Shown here in pieces: positions 56,445 through 64,000 of a stretch of 64,000 bases of DNA (positions within the stretch are counted from its first letter, which is position 1; every line of letters starts with the position of its first letter). The stretch comes from Gamarada debralockiae (lineage: Eukaryota; Ascomycota; Leotiomycetes; Helotiales; Hyphodiscaceae): assembly GCA_002803225.1 (NCBI GenBank), contig NXFV01001895.1, positions 1-64,000 on the forward strand, read 5' to 3'. The position numbers and the translations under genes are program-made. Below the pieces are notes generated by a model. It was given only the letters and a program-made list of their open reading frames with translations, was not told where the DNA came from and made no database searches.

Positions 56445-58262
56445 ATGCACAATGCAACGATCGTTCTTACGGGTTCTCTTCTCGCGATTGTTGCATACTA
56501 CTTATTTGCGAACCCAAAAATCAGGAGACATGGACAGCCATTGAAGTATGCTACTTCCTCCCGGCCACTGAACTGCCTACAAGTGTTCTCCACGAGTTCA
56601 TTGTACTCTCTGTCATATATTTAAGAATGCCTGCTTTCGACATTATTTCAAGACACGTCATGGTGGGAAGTGGCTGACAACCATGATTTAGACGACCTCC
56701 AAATACGCTGCCACTTGTCGGCAATGGCATTCTTTTCCTACAAGCTCGTCACAAGCTATTTTCGTGGTTTGTGAAGTGTGAGCGCCAATTTGGGTTGGAG
56801 ACATTCGAGATTTCGGTACCTTCGTTGCCACCAGGAGTGGTCATCAATGACCCAAAAAACCTTGAGTATGTGCTCAAGAATGAAGGCATCTTTGCGAAAG
56901 GGGAATTTTTCAAGAGGAGATCATGGGATCTGTTTGGTAATGCTCCTCCGGTACCTGGCCTATGTCATATCTCTAACTACCTATGATAGGAAATGGTATT
57001 ATCAATGCAGATGGTGATCTTTGGAAGGTCCAGCGAAAGGCTGGGCTGCATTTCCTCAGTGCTTCCAACTTGAAGGTTCTGATGGACGTGGCGCTGCCGA
57101 AGTACCTCAAAGAAAATATCCAGATGCTTGAGCGTTTGACCGATGGACGTGTAGCAGATCTGGAGGCTATATTCCATGAACTTACTACCCAATTGATGGG
57201 CCGAATGGCATATGATGTGTGTACTTTCACAATTTACGATTCTGATGTACTGATTCCGCTCAGATGGATATCCATAATACGGATTCGTTTTCCATGTCAT
57301 TTGACTATGCGTCTGGCAAGACTGGAGAGAGATTCCAGAACCCACTCTGGCAGATCACCGAGATCTTCTTCGGCAAGCAATTCAGAGATTCAGTTGCGAA
57401 AGTCAAAGCATTTGGCACTGCTATTGTTGCAAATGCTGTCAAGTCCCGGCACGGTAAAGGCTCAAGAACTGCAGTCAAGTCCTCGGATGATGGCAAGACA
57501 TTTGATGCGATATCTGGAAGCTTGATCAACTCGCTCCTGGATGCAATTGATGACCATCAGATGGTTGCTGATGCAGCTCTGAACTATCTTTCTGCAGGTG
57601 AGATCTAAGATAATATCTCCTTCTGCATTCTGACCCGAACCTGACTGTTCACAGGAAGAGATACCACTGCACAAGCATTGACATGGACATTTTACTTGCT
57701 CATGCGTCACCCAAAAGTGGTCGACGCGATTCGTCGTGAAGCCAGCCAGGCACAATCTATAAGCTCAGAGGAGAAGTCCGATCTCGATCCTGCTCTATGT
57801 CGACCTGCATCTCTTCCTTATGTCGCAGCAGTCTTCTACGAAGCACTACGATTCTACCCGCCCGTCCCCTTCGAGCTGAAACAATGCGAACAAGCTACAA
57901 CACTGCCAGATGGAACCTATCTACCGAAAACTGCTGTCCTCGTCTGGTGTACATGGGCTATGAACAGATCGAAATTGACTTGGGGTCCTGATGCAGATGA
58001 ATTCAAGCCAGAGAGGTGGTTGGAAAACGGAGGTCTAATTTCAAAGACAGCTTCTGAGTATCCTGTCTTTAATGGAGGCCCACGAACTTGTTTGGGCAAG
58101 AAAATGGCCGAGCTCGTTGCGATACAGGTTATTGCCACATTGGTGATGAAGTTTGACTTCAAAGCAGTTGATGATAAGGAGCGAATCAGCAAGAACAGTC
58201 TCACGTTGCCTATGGAGGGAGGCCTGCCTTGTTACGTGAAGCTACGCACTCATTCAATATGA
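56445..58262 (+). CDS. Cytochrome P450 monooxygenase
   Basis: Exons 56445-56545, 56692-56936, 56990-57216, 57264-57597 and 57655-58262 give 504 residues, all phases kept. An N-terminal membrane anchor (IVLTGSLLAIVAYYLF) is followed by the proline hinge RPPNTLPLVGNG, the I-helix AGRDTT (302-307), the ExxR pair Glu365/Arg368 in YEALRFYPP, FKPERW, and the heme loop FNGGPRTCLGK with Cys448. Overall style (GRKxGLH-like WKVQRKAGLHFL; late FNGGPR) is that of CYP52/CYP63/CYP704-like fatty-acid or alkane hydroxylases, but the substrate is inferred. ER membrane, with NADPH reductase as partner. Confidence 0.95.
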
Positions 58263-58696
58263 CATGCTCTTCACTAAACTTCTTCCAAAGCCGTGATCGG
58301 GATGAGGAATGAAGGATGACTTTTGTCCTCCAAGAAGCGTAATTCATGGACTGCAACTCAGAATAACCTTTGCGGACCGAATTTGGAATATTGTGTGAAA
58401 CTAACCAATATCTGCGAGGGCTTCCAAATGCTGAGCGACTGCAGTGGTCTCCTTGCCAATTTGGGACAATTACAAAGCCTACGTACCGTTTTGTAACCCG
58501 CATTTTGATGGGGTGTTTCTCCTTTCGGCCAAGGGTGCCGCCACAATGCGCCATTCAATGTAGCCTGGCCTGGACTATCGACACCTGCCTTCCATCGCCG
58601 ATCACACAAGGCTGGCGTTCCTCCAAATCAACTACATGCTTTACGATTACCTATCATTATGAGGGCGTGTGCGGCTGCGGAATTGATCGGTAAAAT
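58263..58696. other. Intergenic, no gene seen
   Basis: Between the P450 stop and the caspase-like gene on the same strand. No feature supported. Confidence 0.5.
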
Positions 58697-60602
58697 ATGA
58701 GTGCAAGCTCGGCTGCGGCGACTTCTGCAGCTCAAGAAGGACCCAGCGAAGACGACCAGGATTACGACAGCAGTCCAGATACGACGCCTCCAACCCTTGA
58801 TGATATCGATCGGTGGCAATGCCATATCGGCCTTCAGGAATTCGGGGAGGGCCTGGAAGCAGCAGCAAAAGCGGTGTTTCCAAATGACTCGAAATCAAGA
58901 TACACCCAAGTTTTTGTTCTCATGCTGCGTTGGGAAGATGAGGACCCTCGGCTGCCAGTATCTGTGGAAGTCAAGAAGCTAAATGATGTTTTCACAAATG
59001 TCTATCACTTCAAAACTGAAATTTGGGAGATTCCAGATCACAATTGCCATGCAAAGTTGAATCAAAAGATTCTTGATTTCGTCTTGGCGGGAGATGACAG
59101 CACGGAGCATCTGAAGATTGTGTATTATGCGGGACATGCGAGATTGACGAAGAATCGATTGTTGACCTGGACCAGGTATAGTAGCCCAGTGTTACGTGTT
59201 ACATGTTCTTGTCTATAGCTAACCGGAGCAGTTGGAGATACAATCAAAAGTCTAAATGTCCAACTGTCAAGTGGAGCGGCATACAGAACGTTTTGGAAGA
59301 GGCTCAAAGCGACGTGTTGATCCTCTTGGACTGTTGTGCCGGTGGCGCAATCAACACTCTGGATGGCAACGGAGTGACCGAGCTCCTTGCGGCATGTGGA
59401 TACAATGCCATCGCTAACGGAGTTGGACAATACTCGTTCACAAGCGCTCTTGTCCTCGAGCTTCTGGCTCTCAGCAACATGCCTTGCTTTACCATCGCAT
59501 ATCTATCTTCAGTAGAATTCAGGGCCGGATGCCAGAAGATGGAAGAGAACGTCATCCGCCCCCAATCCACCTTGTATTGACTCAAGACAACCACTTCCCA
59601 CGCAGCATCCAACTTAAGAAACTCTCAGATGTGGACAACGCAAGTGAGGTGCATGAAAGCCCAATAGCTCGAGGAAAGCGACCGGAAGGCCATGGAGCAG
59701 CAGTCTCAAAGCCATCTTCTATACCCGAGTCAAGCTCTAGAGATGATGAACCCTTTCGAATTGAGTCACTGGCCTCTACGATGCCCAAAGTACCAAGGCT
59801 TGCTTTTGCCATTCGGCTGAAAGACACTCTGAGACCCAATCAGCTCAGAACGGACCTCTTTCTGGAGTGGTTGCGAACCATGCCTACTATCGCGGAAGAA
59901 GTCAAAGTCGAGGCTGGGTTCGGGAGCTTTTCTTCTCTCGTCATTCTTTCAATCCCAATGGCCCTAGCTGCTTTTATGCCTTGTAATCGCGCCATTGTCT
60001 CTCTCGGACCCATTACTTCCTCGAACCAGGTCATCCAACAAAAAGCCTTGTGGAAGAAGCCTAGGGTTATACATTCTGGTCGATATACAAATCGGCACGG
60101 AGGAGCGCAGGTCATCATCATCCCCAACCAAAACTCCAAACGAGGTAGAGACGGGCGGCCGGGACCCGTGTATCATATGGACGAAAGATGGCCTCAAGAA
60201 AGGCAGCTGGATTCAAGGGATCGAGCAATACCGTCTCTAAAACCTGTACCAGTTCTTGGTAAACTACCAGAAACTGAATCTCTTCGCGTATCATCAGATA
60301 TCAAAGTGACGTCTTCCATCAGCCCGCCATCCTCCCTGGTGTCAGCTCAACGATCGACCCTTCTCTCTACGCGTAAAACTGAGTACCAACAGATCGGTCA
60401 ATTCCCACCTTCGCCACCTTCTTCTCATGAAGCCTCGCCAGCTCCGAGTCACCACGAGCTAAGTGAGGGCTCTGAAGATGGGGACAAGTTGAGTCAGGCT
60501 CCTTCCGGATCGAACAAGACCCAGAATTTGTTCAAGTCATCTTTGCCATCGTATCTTCAAAGGTTCTCACCACGATCAGGGGATGGAGGTAGAGGAAACT
60601 GA
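58697..60602 (+). pseudogene. Caspase-like (C14-type) protein gene with one frameshift
   Basis: Exon 1 is 58697-59175; a 53-nt intron (GTATAG to CCGGAG) leads to an exon from 59229. The His-Cys dyad context of fungal caspase-like proteins is present: YYAGHAR, then TVKWSGIQNVLEEAQSDVLI followed by LLDCCAGGA and GVTELLAACGY. After TIAYL at about 59505 the reading must slip back one base to continue as FSRIQGRMPEDGRERHPPPI and then the family's C-terminal domain (LAFAIRLKDTL, FSSLVILSIPMALAAFMP). No intron can explain the shift. Beyond about 60090 the chain is Ser/Pro-rich. Homologues have been linked to fungal cell death and often sit beside NLR domains. This allele is probably truncated, unless the shift is a sequencing error. 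Confidence 0.75.
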
Positions 60603-60752
60603 AATCGTTAGTACCAACCCTCTAAGTATGATTATTGGAAACTACAGGCTGCTCACAGCTTGTTCAAGGTAATCCATATCTATGACTATACCCCGGCCTC
60701 CCATGTGTCGGCAGCTCAGAACCACGACCCGACAACACCGAAACACTATGAC

Positions 60753-62058
60753 TCAACCCCCTCCCTCTAACTCCAACCCGACAAGAGGCGAGATATTGGT
60801 CGCCATGCGAGCAGCTGCAAGCTCGGTCGCGGCGGAATGCTGAGGGTGGTTTTGATGGGCTGGGTTATTGTATCCTGCGAGCTCAGAGTAGGAGGGATGT
60901 GGGGGACATAGCTGATACTGTTGAGTTGGAACTGGAATCCCAGTATTATGACCATACAGCATCTCATGCGTCGCGGTAGCTGCTTGAGGAGGTTGTTGAT
61001 TTTGTTGCGTTGGAACAACTCAATAGTCCTTAACGCCAACTTGTCCATTCTGCTTCCCCAAACCCTCACCCACGGGACTGTAAGCCACAGTAAACATCTT
61101 CTCTGAGGAGTGAATTTCCGTAACTCCAGTCGACATATCATTTCCACCTGTCAGCCGTCGGTCGCTACATTTATGGTCGCGGCCTGTCTCACTCGCACCT
61201 CCTCTCTACGATCATCGTTCTCTTTCCTTTGACGGCGTCGGCGGATGAGACAGAGAGCTCTCGAGCCAAGGAGGGTGATGAATGCCATGCCGAACATGGC
61301 TCCAACAGTGATAACTGGTTTGGCACCTGTTGTCTGTGTTTAGAGGCTGACGTAGTATTTCCCGCACCTCCGGCAGCAGGTAGCTGTGCTGGATGATCCA
61401 GATGAGGAGCATTGCGAGCCGAATTGAGTGGCAGCTGCACTTCCGGATATGCTTGACACTGCTTGGCTATACTCGATGACGACGGAGCAGCAGAACTAGA
61501 CGAAGTACTTTCTTGTGTCGTCGAAGCCGCAGCAGCGGACGACCATGCAGCAGCAGAAGTAGACGCTGCTGACCCAACAAGAACATTTGACAACGTACTT
61601 ATCAACAACAGATCTCCCAAAAGGAACAAATTATCCTCATCATTACAACAGGCTATGCTCGTGTTCGTCGAAGGATCAACGCAGCAGAAGTTTCCGGCTG
61701 ATCCTGGTAGGTATTGTGCCACGTTTGTTGAGCCTTCTTTCGGCTCTAGTCATTCGAAATTAGCGGAGTAGGGAAAGGGGCAATTGGGGAAATAGTACCT
61801 GACAGCATTGCTGTGTATAAGCATCTGACTCTTAAGTCTCATCTGTGCAGGTCCTTCTTAAGATTCTTTTTGATAGATTCTGACAGAGACCGTTGGATAG
61901 GGAGGTTGCTGCTTCTGGACAGCAAAAGGTGGGAAAGCTACTGGTGTCGCAGGGGCGATCGGTGATTGAGGATCCGTTCGTAGTGTAGCACGTTGAGTTT
62001 GGATGAGGGAGATGAGGAGTAGAGTTTCGAGAAGAAACGAGAGTTTGAATGAATACAT
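60753..62058 (-). pseudogene. Ser-rich single-pass membrane protein gene, damaged
   Basis: A signal peptide (MYSFKLSFLLETLLLISLI) starts at 62058. A cysteine-bearing ectodomain follows (RRTCTDET, then AGNFCCVDPSTNTSIACC), then a Ser/Ala-rich stalk, and after an apparent intron a membrane helix (VITVGAMFGMAFITLLGS) with a stop-transfer RRRRQRK. The cytoplasmic tail can be followed after another apparent intron to KDY at 61023, where TGA (61020-61022) occurs; the same frame stays open beyond it to 60753 with tail-like sequence. A TAA also falls inside the ectodomain (ACT TAA GAG). So at least two in-frame stops interrupt an otherwise typical fungal wall-sensor or mucin-like architecture. The exon model is approximate. 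Confidence 0.55.
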
Positions 62059-62756
62059 ATTTGATAGAGAAAGTACACGCTGCAAAGAGGAGAGGAGCAC
62101 TCAGGACAGAAGAGGAGAAGATCGAGTTTTATGGATGCAGCCTTACCACACTTAAACCCTTATCAGTCTTAATTCTCGTATTCCACTCCTTCGAACACTC
62201 CCCAACCACTATGTTTGTTGATCCATGAGATATAGGAAGTATCATCCCATGTCAATTTGGGCCCCACGTTTTAAGCGTGCGGCTGAGGCTCAAATATCCC
62301 AATCTGGAATGAAGGTAGACTTGGGGGTGAATTTAAACCTTGTTAACGAGCATGTCCTTGCATGCCCTTATAATGGGGCGTCGATTGAGAGCCTCCAATT
62401 GACCTTGCCTCTTATTCTTGCTTCCCCATCGCTGAGCGTGGAGGGGGCCTACGGAGTTGAGGCTCAACGTGGCCAGGAGCCGCCTCCTTGTCGGCTGCCT
62501 CTAACTCTGTGCGGACGCGACTTTCGAACTCCGTGTCAGACAACAGAATATTGCTCGTGTGGCACGGCTTTAGGGGTAGAACTCCGCGCTGGTGGATCAC
62601 TGACAATGTATGGACTCTGTAGGTGAAAAAGTCCCCAGAGCAAGTTATTTTAGGAGGAGACGAGGAACTCATGTTGAAAAACTACCCTCTAAGGCAAAGA
62701 GATGATTGCCAATTTGTCCTTCCCTGAAACGGTTTCCAACGCTTCTTATGTAACAC
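62059..62756. other. Intergenic, no gene seen
   Basis: Promoter side of the membrane protein gene and 3' flank of RAD4. A plus-strand frame at 62225-62626 lacks any domain. Confidence 0.5.
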
Positions 62757-64000
62757 TCATTCAGGAAAGAACCCCCCAGCCTCATCAAGGTCATATTCCT
62801 CCGTCTCCATACCCGAATCGTTTTCTTCAGCCTGAAGTACGGGGTCACTGATCTCCTCGCCTTCAACCTCATAAGTATCAACGCGCTCCTTGATCCGCAA
62901 TGAGACCAAAAATCGTTTCCACATTCTCAGAGCAGCAAGAGCCTTTCTATCTTCTTCTGCTTGAGCTCTTTCGTTTTGAAATCCTTCGACGACCGCTTCG
63001 ACTGCTTCCCGGTATTCGGAGGCTACGACAACACCCTTTAGAACAGCTGTGCCGTGCCGTCCTCGGAATTCGAACCCTGTCAGGGCATCGGCGTAGTCGA
63101 TTCCCAGAATTCGGGCGGCGCGAGAAGCTTCGTCGTCTGCATTCGTTAGCAAGTCTCATAAGAAAAACGGGGGCGTGCTCACAAGGTATATGAACTCCGC
63201 CCTTAGGAACCATGCTGGGAACAAATATATCCAAGTTCCCATACGAATTCTTTGGCACTCGCCCATTCACAATCGGGGGAGCCTCATAAACTTCTGTCTG
63301 ATCTTCAGTATAAAGATTCGTTCCTGCGCGTTCCTCAACATCATCACCCATATCCTCATCATCAGGTTTCCGCGTCGGCGCCACGATTTTCACAGGCTGC
63401 TCTCCCATTTTGATCTCTCTCCCCAGCCGGTACCAAGCATCCGCACTCTTCACAACCTTGACATCTCGTCTCCTAAAAATGCTCTCTAATTTCTTCTTCC
63501 CCGGCGTTCCTGCATCACGTCCAGCCGCGACTTTCCCAACCTCATGGTTTCCAACCAAGATTTCATTCCTTCTCAGATGCCGTTCCAAGGCATAATAAGG
63601 ATGGTCTTTGAAGTCGGCAACGTTCCTGGGCATCGGTTCCCTGGCCTCGATTCCGGCAAGTTCGTTATCCTCTATTTGTTCCAAATCACTCTTCCAGCCA
63701 CGTGAAAAGTGTCTCATAGTCTTCCTCCACCATTTCTCTCCTCCATGAGTAGATTCAACTCTGGTTTTCCGTGTCTTTGCGTTGTAAGCTTTGGCATACC
63801 TTCGGGTAACGTCTCGTGCAGACCCCTCGTCTTCGAATGCAATGACATATGACATGGTATTCTCCCGATCAGAAGCAGGCGGCTCAAACGCATGAGGCTT
63901 CGCAATTGTTTCGGTGACCAGGGGATCAACAGGAAACCATTTCTGATGAGCTTCATCTAGAACCTCGACCCAAAAGACAGGATATGGTGATTCATGAATG
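62757..64000 (-). CDS. rad4: DNA repair protein Rad4/XPC, C-terminal part (runs off the window)
   Basis: Exons, complement of 63183 to beyond 64000 and 62757-63136 (donor GTGAGC, acceptor ATGCAG, phase 1). The visible part begins in the transglutaminase-like fold (SPYPVFWVEVLDE, KWFPVDPLV) and runs through the beta-hairpin domains: BHD1 (DHPYYALERHLRRNEIL), BHD2 (SADAWYRLGREIKMGEQPVK, then NLYTEDQTEVYEAPPIVNGR) and BHD3 (VPKNSYGNLDIFVPSMVP, GIDYADALTGFEFRGRHG). The C-terminus is acidic. The protein recognises helix-distorting lesions in nucleotide excision repair, with Rad23 as partner. The 5' half of the gene lies outside the window. Confidence 0.95.

Noticed and set aside
39692..58262. A secondary-metabolite cluster combining PKS III, SDR, hydrolase, methyltransferase and P450
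   Set aside because: These genes are interleaved with BUD22, F-box and cellulase genes over 18 kb, with mixed strands and no dedicated transporter or regulator.
1..64000. CRISPR arrays, bacterial operons, rRNA or tRNA genes
   Set aside because: No spaced repeats, no Shine-Dalgarno-led gene strings and no tRNA cloverleaf or rRNA sequence were seen; the DNA is fungal nuclear.

Overview
This window is nuclear DNA of a filamentous ascomycete (Pezizomycotina). The evidence is many short introns with GT(A/T/G)NGN donors and CTAAC/CTGAC-type branch sites, split ATP-citrate lyase subunits encoded head to head, a GH7 cellobiohydrolase with a fungal CBM1, a type III polyketide synthase, 2EXR, WSC and fungal STAND N-terminal domains, and copies damaged by transitions as in repeat-induced point mutation (RIP). 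Protein style suggests Leotiomycetes, but that is only an impression. Exon coordinates below were set by hand; in most intact genes every junction keeps the reading frame, which supports them.

Layout. 0-8 kb is mostly housekeeping: a lone STAND-type N-terminal (Helo-like) domain protein, the divergent acl2/acl1 pair that makes cytosolic acetyl-CoA, and the small subunit of DNA polymerase delta. 8-15 kb holds an intact 2EXR gene, a 1088-residue single-exon orphan with a cysteine-rich patch, and a decayed second 2EXR copy. 15.8-17.6 kb is an amidase with an odd last intron. 18-21.4 kb is a gene graveyard: a GH16-WSC beta-glucanase pseudogene whose Trp codons became stops, next to a frameshifted S41-type peptidase pseudogene. 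22.6-28.6 kb has two transporters, a fucose-permease-type MFS protein and a GABA/amino-acid permease. 28.7-38 kb is gene-poor and AT-rich. It holds local tandem duplications, a broken small cysteine-rich secreted protein gene, a 12-exon membrane protein gene with a candidate 3-nt exon, and a coiled-coil pseudogene.

38-64 kb is gene-dense again: a small membrane protein, type III PKS, BUD22, a short-chain dehydrogenase, the GH7 cellobiohydrolase, an alpha/beta hydrolase, a SAM methyltransferase, an F-box protein, a divergent pair (methyltransferase-like membrane protein and cytochrome P450), a caspase-like gene with one frameshift, a damaged Ser-rich single-pass membrane protein, and the 3' part of RAD4/XPC, which runs off the right edge.

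How the genes relate. The acl pair forms one enzyme from a shared promoter region. GH7, GH16 (dead), the sugar transporter and the permease fit a plant-degrading or plant-associated lifestyle. PKS III, P450, SDR, amidase and methyltransferases are all present but scattered among unrelated genes, so I do not call a biosynthetic cluster. The best candidates for a second look are the lone Helo-like domain gene, the intron-dense membrane protein with its 3-nt exon, the cysteine-patch orphan and the set of transition-damaged genes.
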